Below, piece after piece: positions 25,424-34,213 of a stretch of 64,000 nt of DNA; positions within the stretch are counted from its first letter, which is position 1; the number at the start of each line of letters is the position of its first letter. The stretch lies in NCBI RefSeq assembly GCF_017353255.1, contig NZ_JAFMYU010000008.1, positions 124,001 to 188,000 of the forward strand, read 5' to 3'. Under the pieces are notes generated by a model that ran no database searches, was not told the origin of the DNA, and saw only the letters and a program-made list of their open reading frames with translations. This DNA comes from Fibrella aquatilis. GTDB taxonomy: Bacteria; Bacteroidota; Bacteroidia; Cytophagales; Spirosomataceae. The translations under genes and the position numbers were made by a program.

Positions 25424-26814
25424 TTTTTCTTAACTAAACTCGCTATCATGTCGGCTTCGCAAACAAGGAGGTTGTTCACGTAACCGCGGCCCTGCATTTT
25501 CACAATACCGCGCTTCATGGGCGAGGTAAACTCACATCTGAAGATTACGGTATCGCCGGGCAATACGTTGCGGCGGAACCGGCAGTTCTCGATACCCACC
25601 AGAAACGGCCAGTAGTTTTCGGGGTCGGGTACGGTGCTAAGTACCAGAATACCACCCGTTTGCGCCATTGCCTCTAGTTGCAATACACCAGGCATAACCG
25701 GATTGCCGGGAAAGTGTCCCGGAAAATACGGTTCATTCATCGTCACGTTCTTAATACCCACCACGCTGCTTTCATCCAGCGCAATGATCTTGTCGATCAT
25801 CTGGAACGGGTAGCGGTGGGGTAATAGCTGCGTGATGCGGTTAATGTCCAGAATCGGCGGCTGCTTCGGGTCGTATTGGGGTACTTGATTCTGAGCGTTT
25901 TTCTGAATCAGGCTCTTGATCTTCTTGGCAAAAGCCACGTTGGCGGCATGACCGGGCCGGGCCGCCAGAATCTGCGCCTTAATGGGCCGCCCAATAAGCG
26001 CCAAATCGCCAATCATGTCGAGCAGTTTGTGGCGGGCCATCTCGTTGGGGTAGTGTAGTTGCAGGTTGTTCAGAATGCCCGCCTGCCGGTTTACACCCAC
26101 TTTTGGCTTGTTGAGCAAATCGGCGAGGTGGTCCAGGTCCGAGTCCGATACGTCGCGGTCAACAATCACGATGGCGTTGCTTAGGTCACCGCCTTTGATC
26201 AGGTTCTGTTTGTAGAGGGCTTCCAGTTCGTGCAAAAATACGAACGTCCGGCACGAGGCAATCTCTTTGGCAAACAAGGTCAGGTCGTTGAGCGAGGCAT
26301 GCTGACTGTTGATTACCTGCGAGTTATAGTCGACCATCACCGTGAGGCGGTAGTCGTTGAGGGGCAGGGCCGCAATCTCGATGTCTTTTTCGGGGTTGCG
26401 GTGGTGCACAAACTCGGTGATCTCGAAGTATTTCTTGTCGGCGTTTTGCTCGTCAATCCCGGCAAACTCCAGTGCCTCCACAAACTTGATCGACGACCCG
26501 TCCATAATGGGGGGTTCGGGGCCGTCGAGTTGGATGAGGGCATTGTCTATTTGCAGGCCAACCAGTGCTGCCAGGGTATGCTCTACAGTATGGACGCGGG
26601 CACCATTTTGCTCCAATGTAGTACCACGCGAAAGGTCCACCACAAAGTCGACGTCGGCATCCACGGTGGGTTGGCCGGGCAGGTCGATACGCTGAAATTT
26701 ATAGCCGTGGTTGGCTGGGGCGGGCATAAACGTCATCGTTGCCGACACGCCCGTATGCAAGCCCACGCCCGATACCGATACGGCTTTCTGTATGGTTTGC
26801 TGTTTGATGTTCAT
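25420..26814 (-). CDS. lpxC/fabZ: Bifunctional LpxC-FabZ (deacetylase / hydroxyacyl-ACP dehydratase)
   Basis: A 464-residue fusion characteristic of Bacteroidota. Residues 1-300 are the zinc deacetylase LpxC, the committed step of lipid A synthesis: zinc ligands His79 (in TVEHTLAAL), His262 and Asp266 (in HKLLD), with His289 in PGHAAN as the likely general acid. Residues 320-464 are FabZ, which dehydrates 3-hydroxyacyl-ACP: His333 in LLPHRYPF and Glu381 in PGVLQLEAMAQ. Joining the two enzymes that compete for or share 3-hydroxyacyl chains may balance lipid A against fatty acid synthesis. It lies between lpxD and lpxA; a heptamer hairpin fills the gap to lpxD. Confidence 0.97.
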   Translation of the reverse strand: MNIKQQTIQKAVSVSGVGLHTGVSATMTFMPAPANHGYKFQRIDLPGQPTVDADVDFVVDLSRGTTLEQNGARVHTVEHTLAALVGLQIDNALIQLDGPEPPIMDGSSIKFVEALEFAGIDEQNADKKYFEITEFVHHRNPEKDIEIAALPLNDYRLTVMVDYNSQVINSQHASLNDLTLFAKEIASCRTFVFLHELEALYKQNLIKGGDLSNAIVIVDRDVSDSDLDHLADLLNKPKVGVNRQAGILNNLQLHYPNEMARHKLLDMIGDLALIGRPIKAQILAARPGHAANVAFAKKIKSLIQKNAQNQVPQYDPKQPPILDINRITQLLPHRYPFQMIDKIIALDESSVVGIKNVTMNEPYFPGHFPGNPVMPGVLQLEAMAQTGGILVLSTVPDPENYWPFLVGIENCRFRRNVLPGDTVIFRCEFTSPMKRGIVKMQGRGYVNNLLVCEADMIASLVKKK

Positions 26815-26821
26815 CTCTTCT

Positions 26822-26910
26822 AAGTCAAAAGTCGACAGTCAATAGTCGGCTGCCGCAAGTGTACTCCTGCGGCAGCCGACTATTGACTATCGACTGCCGA
26901 CTATTGACTC
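26822..26910. repeat. Heptamer-phased inverted repeat HIR-6 (lpxD / lpxC gap)
   Basis: A 27-bp stem with one mismatch pairs 26831-26857 with 26868-26894 around a 10-nt loop. Both sides are heptamers in strict register: CAGTCAA/TAGTCGG type on the left and GACTATT/GACTATC type on the right. The core is GGCTGCCGCA. The lpxD stop (26901-26903) and its last Gln codon are inside the right array; the lpxC ATG is 7 nt away. Confidence 0.93.
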
Positions 26911-27926
26911 TTTTTTTCAAGTTCATTAAGCCGCCGTTCCAGGTCGGGCAGGCGGCGGAAGATAGCTTGTGAGCGCATGTTGTCGCGCAGTGAAAAAGCA
27001 GTTGATCCGTTGAGCGACGTGCCTTCTTCGGTGACACTTTTCCCCACCCCCGACTGTGCGCCGATTTTGGTTCCGTTGGCAATAGTTAAGTGCCCGGCAA
27101 AGCCTACCTGTCCGGCAATGACGCAGTTGTCGCCCAGGCGCGTAGACCCCGAAACACCCGTCTGGGCGGCAATAACGGTGTTTTTGCCAATCTCGACGTT
27201 GTGGCCAATCTGAATCAGGTTATCCAGCTTAGCCCCCGCCCTAATGATGGTCGACCCCATGGTAGCACAGTCGATGGTGGTGTTGGACCCCACGCTGACG
27301 TTGTCTTCCAGGATCACGTTGCCCAGTTGCGGAATGGGTTTGTAAGTGCCGTCGGCTTGCGGGGCAAACCCAAAACCATCAGCCCCGATTACGGCATTGG
27401 GGTGGATAACGCAGTGATTGCCCACCACGGTATTATCCATGAGCTTAGCGCCCGAATGCACCACCGTGTAGTCGCCGATGCAGACATTATCACCAATATA
27501 AGCCTGAGGATACAGCTTGACGTGCTGCCCGATCTTGCAATTCTTGCCGATGTATGAAAACGCCCCACGGTAGGCGTTTTCGCCCATCTGCGTACTCTCG
27601 TGCATGAACGAAGGTTGCTCTACACCAACCCGCGAAAGGCTGATGAGCCGATAGTATTCTTCTAATAATTGGGTAAAAGCCAAATACGCATTTTCCACCC
27701 GTATCAACGTCGGATTTATTGGTTCACGAGGGATGAACGAATGGTCCACAATCACGGCCGAAGCGCGTGTTTCGTACAAAAAGGCTTCGTATTTGGGGTT
27801 GGCCAGAAACGATATGCTGCCCGGCTTAGCTTCCTCAATTTTGGCTAACTGGCTGACAGTCAGCGAGTCGTCACCATCTACGTGACCATTGAGTAAAACG
27901 GCTATTTGCCTGACTGTGAACTCCAT
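26901..27926 (-). CDS. lpxD: UDP-3-O-(3-hydroxyacyl)glucosamine N-acyltransferase
   Basis: A 341-residue enzyme that adds the N-linked acyl chain in lipid A synthesis. The N-terminal uridine-binding domain (about 1-100, with SISFLANPKYEAFLYETRA) is followed by a left-handed beta-helix of hexapeptide repeats (about 105-310). The catalytic His is in LIQIGHNVEIG (His242). The C-terminal helix is normal except that the terminal Ser-Gln and stop are written by the heptamer word AGTCAATAG. It precedes lpxC/fabZ and lpxA on the same strand, so the three early lipid A enzymes are probably expressed together. Confidence 0.97.
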   Translation of the reverse strand: MEFTVRQIAVLLNGHVDGDDSLTVSQLAKIEEAKPGSISFLANPKYEAFLYETRASAVIVDHSFIPREPINPTLIRVENAYLAFTQLLEEYYRLISLSRVGVEQPSFMHESTQMGENAYRGAFSYIGKNCKIGQHVKLYPQAYIGDNVCIGDYTVVHSGAKLMDNTVVGNHCVIHPNAVIGADGFGFAPQADGTYKPIPQLGNVILEDNVSVGSNTTIDCATMGSTIIRAGAKLDNLIQIGHNVEIGKNTVIAAQTGVSGSTRLGDNCVIAGQVGFAGHLTIANGTKIGAQSGVGKSVTEEGTSLNGSTAFSLRDNMRSQAIFRRLPDLERRLNELEKKSQ

Positions 27927-28040
27927 AAACGTTGTTTAGGCCAGTGAATGAGGGTCGTTTTCCACGACATTTGGGCGGCTAAGGTAGCCAACAGATTGCA
28001 CTATTCGTATAAATGGGGGATTAATTCAACTTATTGTGAA

Positions 28041-28137
28041 ATGAGTTCAAAGTTCAATGTGTAACGTCTAAAGTTGCTCCATGTAAGGCGAATGTGCGAA
28101 GCAACTTTAGACGTTATACATTGAACTTTGAATTCAT
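28041..28137. repeat. Heptamer-phased inverted repeat HIR-7 (HD gene / lpxD)
   Basis: A 38-bp stem with two mismatches pairs 28041-28078 with 28100-28137 around a 21-nt loop. The arms are heptamers of the AAGTTCA / ACGTCTA type. The core edge carries GCGAAGC, related to HIR-3. The right arm is coding: it specifies the last seven or so residues (MNSKFNV) and the stop of the HD-domain gene. Confidence 0.93.
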
Positions 28138-29370
28138 TTTCAGCTCCCGCGCCCAGCACACATAATGCCGCCGCACAATAGTTGACAAGGCACCAATGTT
28201 GGCTAGCTCAGAGGCATCGGCAATGTCGCGCACGAAGCCCGTTTTCGACTTAATCCGGATCGAGTCGCCCGTGGGCATATAGGCGGCGTTGGATGCCTGC
28301 CCTTCCACCAGAAAATAGGACAGTTCATCGTCCGATACGCCTTTGGCGCGCAACGTTCCAGCCAGTTCCTCAATTAGTTCAGGGGCAAAAGGCTCATTCG
28401 AGAGCATAATTTTGTACAGGTGCCGGTCCAGCAGCATCCGGCAAAGCGTGGCCAGCACAGTGTCGGGATGGGTGGCCCAGGCTTTCACGCAGGCCCAGAC
28501 GTCGTAATCGTCCAGCCGCGTAAAGGCCTGTAAATAAGCCGGATTAGCCCGGAAATCGGCCAGCGAGATGCTTTCGCGCAGAAACAGCAGGAAGTCGGGC
28601 AGGCCATCGAGGCGGTTGCCAGACTCTGTATGGCGAATGAGAAACCGCGCCCGCCGCAGTATCTGAATCATCATCGACTCGCAGCAGATGGACGTTTTGT
28701 GCAAATACACCTGCCAGTACATGATGCGCCGGGCGTTCAGAAAATTTTCGACGCTCAGGATGCCCTTGTCTTCCACCACCAGTTGATCGTCGTGAAGATC
28801 GAGCATCTTAATAATCCGTTCAGCCCCGATAGTCCCCTCGGCAACGCCCGTATAGAAGCAGTCGCGGTTGAGGTAATCCATCCGGTCCATGTCGAGTTGA
28901 CTGGAGATAAGCTGATGAAAAAATGGCCGGTGGTAGGTGCCCTCAAACATGGCGATAGCCAGGGTGAGTGCCCCGCCAAACTGCTCGTTCAGATCGCGCA
29001 TGAGCATGAGCGAGATTTCCTCGTGGGGCACGTCTTCCAGAATGCAGCACTCCAGCACATGCGAGAACGGGCCGTGGCCAACGTCGTGGAGCAGGATGGC
29101 AATTTGCGCCGCTTCGCACTCAGCCTCAGAGAGTTGGTTGCCTTTGTTGCACAGCGTGGCCGTGGCCTGACCCATCAGGTGCATGGCTCCCAGCGCATGG
29201 TGGAACCGCGTATGCAACGCCCCCGGATACACGTATTCCGACAACCCCAACTGCTTAATGCGCCGCAGCCGCTGAAAATAAGGATGCTCGATGAGGTCGA
29301 ACAGCAGCGGCGACGAGATACTGATGAAGCCGTAAACGGGGTCGTTGAGAATCTTCTTCCGGTTCGTCAT
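28114..29370 (-). CDS. HD-domain metal-dependent phosphohydrolase (dNTPase-like)
   Basis: A 418-residue HD-superfamily protein of the SAMHD1/dGTPase-like type. The metal and active-site pattern is visible: HTRFHHALG (from His53), LLHDVGHGPFSH (His95-Asp96) and DMDRMDYLNRD further on. Such enzymes hydrolyse deoxynucleoside triphosphates or related nucleotides; the substrate here is not defined. The start is the ATG at 29370 (MTNRKKILNDPVYGF). The C-terminus MNSKFNV is encoded by one arm of a heptamer hairpin. The gene therefore probably once ended differently, and the natural end is unknown. Confidence 0.9.
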   Translation of the reverse strand: MTNRKKILNDPVYGFISISSPLLFDLIEHPYFQRLRRIKQLGLSEYVYPGALHTRFHHALGAMHLMGQATATLCNKGNQLSEAECEAAQIAILLHDVGHGPFSHVLECCILEDVPHEEISLMLMRDLNEQFGGALTLAIAMFEGTYHRPFFHQLISSQLDMDRMDYLNRDCFYTGVAEGTIGAERIIKMLDLHDDQLVVEDKGILSVENFLNARRIMYWQVYLHKTSICCESMMIQILRRARFLIRHTESGNRLDGLPDFLLFLRESISLADFRANPAYLQAFTRLDDYDVWACVKAWATHPDTVLATLCRMLLDRHLYKIMLSNEPFAPELIEELAGTLRAKGVSDDELSYFLVEGQASNAAYMPTGDSIRIKSKTGFVRDIADASELANIGALSTIVRRHYVCWARELKMNSKFNV

Positions 29371-29377
29371 AAAGAGA

Positions 29378-29490
29378 GTTTGCAGTTTACAGTTTGCCCG
29401 CACCAGCGGACCGATTTCCAGTTATCAATCGTAAGATTGGGAAGATGGATACATTGATAACTGGTTACTGATTACTGTAAACTGATTTAA
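29378..29490. repeat. Heptamer-phased repeat HIR-8 (upstream of the HD gene)
   Basis: The left array GTTTGCA, GTTTACA, GTTTGCC (29378-29398) and right array GATAACT, GGTTACT, GATTACT, GTAAACT, GATTTAA (29456-29490) hold strict 7-nt register. They pair as an outer 11-bp stem (29383-29393 / 29474-29484) and an inner 12-bp stem (29418-29429 / 29453-29464). The GC block, read on the minus strand as CGGTCCGCTGGTGCGGGC, resembles HIR-2 and HIR-4. This is the only element lying between divergent genes and not touching a stop codon. Confidence 0.8.
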
Positions 29491-29533
29491 GGGGAAATTT
29501 CGGCAGAAAGGACGTAGATTCAACAAAATGCCC

Positions 29534-29541
29534 TATTTTTG
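29534..29541 (+). promoter_or_regulatory. Candidate -7 box (TATTTTTG) for the tRNA
   Basis: TATTTTTG matches TAnnTTTG and ends 31 nt before the mature tRNA 5' end. The -33 element is not obvious. Confidence 0.4.
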
Positions 29542-29572
29542 TACTGTCTTCAATAGTAAAAAATTGAGACAA

Positions 29573-29646
29573 GGGCTTGTAACTCAGTTGGTTAGAGTAA
29601 CTGACTCATAATCAGTAAGTCCTTGGTTCGAGCCCAAGCTGGCCCA
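29573..29646 (+). tRNA. tRNA with anticodon CAT (elongator Met or Ile2)
   Basis: A 74-nt cloverleaf: acceptor GGGCTTG, D-stem ACTC/GAGT, anticodon stem ACTGA/TCAGT with loop CTCATAA (anticodon 29607-29609), variable loop AAGTC, T-arm CTTGG-TTCGAGC-CCAAG, acceptor 3' strand CTGGCCC and discriminator A. CCA is not encoded. The acceptor has one T-T mismatch and a G-T pair, and the D-stem starts with A rather than the usual G. CAT anticodons belong to Met or to lysidine-modified Ile2 tRNAs; sequence alone does not settle which, though it is not initiator-like. A terminator follows immediately. Confidence 0.9.
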
Positions 29647-29650
29647 CACA

Positions 29651-29688
29651 AAACGCCCCGCCGACGATCCGTTTGCGGGGCGTTTTTG
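29651..29688 (+). terminator. Intrinsic terminator after the tRNA
   Basis: An 11-bp perfect stem pairs 29651-29661 with 29675-29685 (AAACGCCCCGC / GCGGGGCGTTT), followed by T residues. It lies between the tRNA and the convergent cytochrome gene. The A-run on its 5' side means it may also act on the minus strand. Confidence 0.9.
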
Positions 29689-29690
29689 CA

Positions 29691-30596
29691 TTACGAGGGC
29701 CGAACCACAATCGGTTTGGGCGGTACGCTTTTCAGGTAAAGCCAGATAGCGTGCAACTCGTTGTCAGTTAGGTTGCGGTAAATTGGCCAGGGCATAATGG
29801 CGTGAAGTGCTGTGCCGTTTGGTCGAATGCCCGTTCGCATGATGCGTACAAAATCGGCTTCGCTCCAGGTGCCTATGTGGGTGGGGGTTAGGTTTGGTGC
29901 GGGTGGTGCACCGGGTGCCTGCATAGGGCCGCCCGCCAGGTCGGGCCGGTGGCAACCCCGGCAACTGCCGACGTTGGCCAGATAAAGGCCGTAGGTTGCG
30001 GAGGAACGTCGGTCAATCGTTTTGGCTGGTACGTGATTGGGTACTTTTTCAGCTGCCAGCAAGGGTAGCTCTCCCAGCACCAGTAAGGTGCGCCCTAACA
30101 ACCGGAGTTCTGTTGGAGGAACTTCCCGGTCGACGGGCGTTAGCTGTTTGAGGTACGACACCAGTGCCGAAAGGTCGTCATCAGCCAGGTACGCCAGCTT
30201 TTCGCTGGGCATCACTAACATCGACGTGCCGTTGCGCTTGACCCCGTACCGAATGGCCCGCACCCAATCCTCATTGGTCAGGAAGCCGCCGATTCCGCCT
30301 CTGCCCCGTGTTAGATTCGGGCCATAAACCATGCCGAGCGGTCCCCCGTCGAGGTAGAGCTGCCCCCCCAGATCGACCCCGTGACACTGCGTACACAGCC
30401 CGAAGCTAGTGGCAATGTGCCCGCCCCAGGCTACCGTGTCGGCATTGGTGGTGATGGGCAACTTTGGCAGTGCAACTACGTTGTGTCGGCGGTTGAGGCG
30501 GTGGCTGCTCAGGCCGTAAATGGTGGCTACGGCTAGTAGAATCAGGCACAGCAGGCCAATAACGCCTCGCTTGAGCCATGTCAGGACTGTTTTCAT
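29691..30596 (-). CDS. Membrane-anchored dihaem cytochrome c
   Basis: A 301-residue protein with an uncleaved-looking N-terminal membrane anchor (about 8-30) and two class I cytochrome c domains. Haem-binding motifs are Cys68-Thr-Gln-Cys71-His72 and Cys212-Arg-Gly-Cys215-His216. Candidate axial Met residues are in SMLVMPSEKL and ALHAIMPWP. Each domain has the usual tail (LSALVSYLKQL and LHAIWLYLKSV). It resembles the cytochrome subunits of periplasmic dehydrogenases, passing electrons toward a terminal oxidase. No dehydrogenase partner is adjacent; instead the gene begins 12 nt after a prolyl oligopeptidase on the same strand. Confidence 0.92.
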   Translation of the reverse strand: MKTVLTWLKRGVIGLLCLILLAVATIYGLSSHRLNRRHNVVALPKLPITTNADTVAWGGHIATSFGLCTQCHGVDLGGQLYLDGGPLGMVYGPNLTRGRGGIGGFLTNEDWVRAIRYGVKRNGTSMLVMPSEKLAYLADDDLSALVSYLKQLTPVDREVPPTELRLLGRTLLVLGELPLLAAEKVPNHVPAKTIDRRSSATYGLYLANVGSCRGCHRPDLAGGPMQAPGAPPAPNLTPTHIGTWSEADFVRIMRTGIRPNGTALHAIMPWPIYRNLTDNELHAIWLYLKSVPPKPIVVRPS

Positions 30597-30608
30597 CGCA
30601 AAAAAGAG

Positions 30609-32864
30609 TTAGTCGGTGTGTTTTGTGGCTTGCACGGGCTGGAAACCGGGGTGGCCCAGTTGCCAGAACAGGAAAGCGATGGCATCCGCGAAGGTGGTCA
30701 GTCGTTGCTGTTTCGTGACGCCGGGGCCGTGTCCACTCTGGTAATCGACGCGGAGCATCACGGGGTGACCACTGCGGCTGGCGGCTTGGAGGCGGGCCGT
30801 CATTTTCGCCATCAGCCACGGGTCCACGCGCGGGTCGTTAATGCCCGTACCCAGCATCACCGCCGGGTAGTTGGTGCTGTCGCTGACGTGGTGGTAGGCA
30901 CTCATCTCGTGCAAAATTTTGAAGCCTTCCTCGGTTTTTACGCTGCCAAACTCCGGGATGTTCGGCACGCCGTTGGCCGTGGTTTCGTAGCGCAGCATGT
31001 CCGTCAGGCCCACGGCGATCCCTACGGCGCGGAACAGGTCGGGCCGCTCGGTCATGGCCCGGCCCATCAGGATACCCCCCGCGCTGATACCCAGGCCGCC
31101 GAGGTGTTTCGACGACGTGTATTGTTGAGCGATCAGGTATTCGGCGCAGGCGATAAAATCGCGCCAGGTGTTGGGCTTGGTAGCCTTGTAGCCGCCCTTG
31201 TGCCATTCTTCGCCGTACTCGCCGCCGCCGCGCACGTGAGCCACGGCGTAAATGCCGCCCTGCTCCACCCAGGCCGTAATCATGGGGCTGGTGCCCGATA
31301 GCGACGGGATGCCATAGGCACCGTAGCCGTTGAGCCAGGTCGGGTGGGTACCGTCGAGCGTCAGCCCTTTCTTGAACATGATCGACAGCGGAATCAACGT
31401 ACCATCAGTTGCCGGGACATTCACCTCGCGAACGGCCATCGTACTGGTGAGTTTGTCGTGCGGGTCGTTGGGCTGCAACCCTACTTCGTGGGTACGTTGC
31501 CGGGCGGGGTCGTAAGCGAGTGGGCGCGCGGTCTTGGTCCAGGAGGTAAGCGAGAGAAGCAGCCCCGGTAGCCGCGAGTCGGCCCGCACGTCGAACAGAG
31601 TGCCCTCGAAAGGAAGCGGTACGTCGGAAGGCGATTCCGTTTTTTGGAATGGGATGCGCCGAATCCGGCCTAGCCCGCCATCCAGTTGCTGCACGTAGAG
31701 CGCGTCCTGCGCCAGGTGTAGCGCGCCTTCTCCGGCGACGTAGCCGCCGCTGATGACGGCTTTGCCGGCGGGCAGTACGTCGGTGGCCATTGCCAAATCC
31801 GGGTGTTGCAGGCTGGTGCGGATGACCTTGTAACGGGGCGTGTTTTTGTGCGTGACCAGATACAGGTCGTCGCCGTGCGGGGCCGCGTCCGTAATATCAT
31901 CGGCTGGGCCAAACAGCTTGCGCCAGGGCGTATCGACACCCGTTTTACCCACCGCTGACAGCGAAACAACGTACCCAGTCTTTGCGCCGCCAACGCCCGA
32001 AATGACCGATGCTAGTACGTAATCAGTGTTGGGGTACGTATGCAGCCGGGGAATCAGCGTCGGGGGTACGTCGACAGCCGGGTCTACGCCGTGCCCGAAA
32101 ACAATCCTATCCTGCTCCGCCGACGTACCTACCACGTGCTGATACACGCGGGACTTCTGCTGCCGTTCGGTGTTGGGCGCATCGGGTGGGAGTTGTTGTA
32201 GACGGGTGTAGAAAAACGAGCGGCTGTCGGGCAACCACGCCACGCCGCCGTAGCGTGCCCGGTCAATGGTTTCCCCGGTTTCGTAGCCGGTTAGTACGTC
32301 AATGATGCGGATGTATGTGTTCTCCGACCCGCCCGCTGCCAACCCCACAGCGATCAGTTTCCCGTCCCACGAGGGTTGGAAATAGCTAATCGATACCGGC
32401 TGCCCGTTGCTGGGTTTGAGTTGAGCGGGATCAACCAGGCGCGTTTCGGTGCCCCCCAGCCCCTGCCGGATGCAAAGCGATGCCCCATTTTCGTTGGCGT
32501 TGATTTTCAGGTACACGTACCGCTCGCCGGGCAACCGCATCACGTTACTGACGCGGGCAGGCACGGCGTTGCTGAGTTCCGTAAGCCGCGCCAACACCGC
32601 CTGCCGACCCGGTACGTTGTCAAGCACGAGGCGGGTGTAGTCGGCCTGCGCCTTCATCCAGTTCAGCAGTTCGGGGTTTTTCATATCCTCCATCCACCGG
32701 TATGGGTCGGTGATTTTGGTCCCGAAATAATCATCCACGACCGGGCGGATGGGGGCTGCGGGGAGGGGAGTTGGCTGAGTATACCCGATTTGGTGAGTGA
32801 GCAACACCCCGGTGAAAAACAGGGCAACAACGTACCTGGCAACAGGTTTTCTGTTGTCGTTCAT
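30609..32864 (-). CDS. Exported prolyl oligopeptidase (S9A)
   Basis: A 751-residue serine peptidase that cuts short peptides after proline. The N-terminus has a signal-like hydrophobic stretch (ARYVVALFFTGVLLTHQIGY), placing it in the periplasm. A seven-bladed propeller (about 80-440; begins YRWMEDMKNPELLNWMKAQ) gates the alpha/beta hydrolase domain. The catalytic Ser594 is in GISAGG; the Asp is near VDPWLMAK and the His in YQSGHGPG. All three catalytic residues are present, so it should be active. The stop lies 12 nt before a dihaem cytochrome gene, an unexpected partner. Confidence 0.93.
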   Translation of the reverse strand: MNDNRKPVARYVVALFFTGVLLTHQIGYTQPTPLPAAPIRPVVDDYFGTKITDPYRWMEDMKNPELLNWMKAQADYTRLVLDNVPGRQAVLARLTELSNAVPARVSNVMRLPGERYVYLKINANENGASLCIRQGLGGTETRLVDPAQLKPSNGQPVSISYFQPSWDGKLIAVGLAAGGSENTYIRIIDVLTGYETGETIDRARYGGVAWLPDSRSFFYTRLQQLPPDAPNTERQQKSRVYQHVVGTSAEQDRIVFGHGVDPAVDVPPTLIPRLHTYPNTDYVLASVISGVGGAKTGYVVSLSAVGKTGVDTPWRKLFGPADDITDAAPHGDDLYLVTHKNTPRYKVIRTSLQHPDLAMATDVLPAGKAVISGGYVAGEGALHLAQDALYVQQLDGGLGRIRRIPFQKTESPSDVPLPFEGTLFDVRADSRLPGLLLSLTSWTKTARPLAYDPARQRTHEVGLQPNDPHDKLTSTMAVREVNVPATDGTLIPLSIMFKKGLTLDGTHPTWLNGYGAYGIPSLSGTSPMITAWVEQGGIYAVAHVRGGGEYGEEWHKGGYKATKPNTWRDFIACAEYLIAQQYTSSKHLGGLGISAGGILMGRAMTERPDLFRAVGIAVGLTDMLRYETTANGVPNIPEFGSVKTEEGFKILHEMSAYHHVSDSTNYPAVMLGTGINDPRVDPWLMAKMTARLQAASRSGHPVMLRVDYQSGHGPGVTKQQRLTTFADAIAFLFWQLGHPGFQPVQATKHTD

Positions 32865-32932
32865 TTGTTCTGAAAGATTAAGTGGATTTAAAAAGAGGAA
32901 GACGTTGAGTTGCGGTTCCGATTAACAGGCTA

Positions 32933-34213
32933 CTAAGCCAGTTCGGAACACTGCTGATGATAGGCGCAGGCGGCATCTACGATAAACCGGGCGTCTTCGC
33001 CAAGACCAAGCAGCGTGGTCGATTTGCGACTGCGTAGCCAGTGGAGGCCCAAGAAGTACAGCCCACCTGTACTGGTTATCCCGTTGTGGTGCTCTGGTTG
33101 CCCGGTGCTGTCAAAGACTGGCAGGTGGAGGTAGCTGAAGTCAGCCCCAAAACCAGTTGCCCAAATGACGGACGTGACACCATGCCCGGTCAGGTTAAGC
33201 GACGTGATGGGATCCACACAATTGACATCGGGGTCAGGCGCATCGTCGGGGTCGGGGGTTGGTGCGGGGGCCGTCAGCCCAGTCTCCTGAATAAACGCGT
33301 CGACCATGCCCTTGACCTGAGCGGAAAATTCGTCGGCAAACTGTACGTGCATGGCCGCGTTGGCTGCGAAAGCCACCATAGTATCGTCGGCATCTGTCAT
33401 GCTACCCAGTAGGGTCACGCCTTTGCGGGCCAGCGACTGAAGGCTGAGGGTGCGCTGCCCCCCGTCGCGCCCCGTTAGCAGCGGCGTTTTCAGGTGTAGC
33501 ATAGCCGGGTCGGGCACGTCTTCGGCCCGTGCATTGAAGAAGCCCATCTGCACAAGCCACTCCATGATGTCTTTGCCCCGGTAGCGCCGGGGTAGTCTGG
33601 CCACGGGGCTGGTGGCCAGGTAAACCGCGCGGCCAGCTTCGGCCAAATCCTCGGCTACCTGACAGCCCGATTGCCCACTGCCAACCACCAGCACACCCCC
33701 GTCCGGTAACTGGTCGGCCTGACGATATGTGGCTACGTGGCGTTGCTGAATAGCCGGTAACAGCTGACCTGCCAACGTCGGTATCTGTGGCGTATTCATG
33801 GCACCAGAGGCCACAATTACCTGCCGACTTCGGTACGTATGAAACTGGTCATGGCGGGATACGGCAATTGTGAACGCATCGTCGCCCACCGATTTTTCGA
33901 TGGAAAGGACGGTCGTGTCTTCGATAATGGGTAGTTCATGCGCCAATGCGTAATCGGTCAGCGTAGCGACAAACGTGTGGGCGGAGCTAAATCCACCCGG
34001 ATCGTCTTCGGTGGGTATTGTGTCTGGTAACCGATTGAATTGATTTGGTGAATTGACGACGAAGCTGGCCCATCGCTGCGACCGCCACGATTCGCCAACG
34101 CGACCGCGTTCGAGCACCAGATGAGCTAATCCAGCCTGTTTTAGGTAATAACTGGCACTAAGCCCAGCATGACCCGCTCCGATGACGATAACGTCTAAAA
34201 TAGGGGTGTTCAT
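32933..34213 (-). CDS. Flavin-containing monooxygenase-like FAD/NAD(P) oxidoreductase
   Basis: A 426-residue two-dinucleotide-binding flavoprotein. The FAD motif GAGHAG is near residue 12, the flavin-monooxygenase-like segment GESWRSQRWASFVVNSPNQF follows, and the NADP motif GSGQSG is near 172. The later ATGFG motif closes the FAD site. This subgroup oxidises soft nucleophiles or ketones using NADPH and O2; no substrate can be given. The start is the ATG at 34213. It follows the repeat/beta-lactamase gene by 70 nt on the same strand, and that gap holds a GC-rich 8-bp hairpin. Confidence 0.85.
   Translation of the reverse strand: MNTPILDVIVIGAGHAGLSASYYLKQAGLAHLVLERGRVGESWRSQRWASFVVNSPNQFNRLPDTIPTEDDPGGFSSAHTFVATLTDYALAHELPIIEDTTVLSIEKSVGDDAFTIAVSRHDQFHTYRSRQVIVASGAMNTPQIPTLAGQLLPAIQQRHVATYRQADQLPDGGVLVVGSGQSGCQVAEDLAEAGRAVYLATSPVARLPRRYRGKDIMEWLVQMGFFNARAEDVPDPAMLHLKTPLLTGRDGGQRTLSLQSLARKGVTLLGSMTDADDTMVAFAANAAMHVQFADEFSAQVKGMVDAFIQETGLTAPAPTPDPDDAPDPDVNCVDPITSLNLTGHGVTSVIWATGFGADFSYLHLPVFDSTGQPEHHNGITSTGGLYFLGLHWLRSRKSTTLLGLGEDARFIVDAACAYHQQCSELA

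Noticed and set aside
28630-29457. Plus-strand open frame of 275 codons
   Set aside because: Antisense to the HD hydrolase; the HD motifs are on the minus strand.
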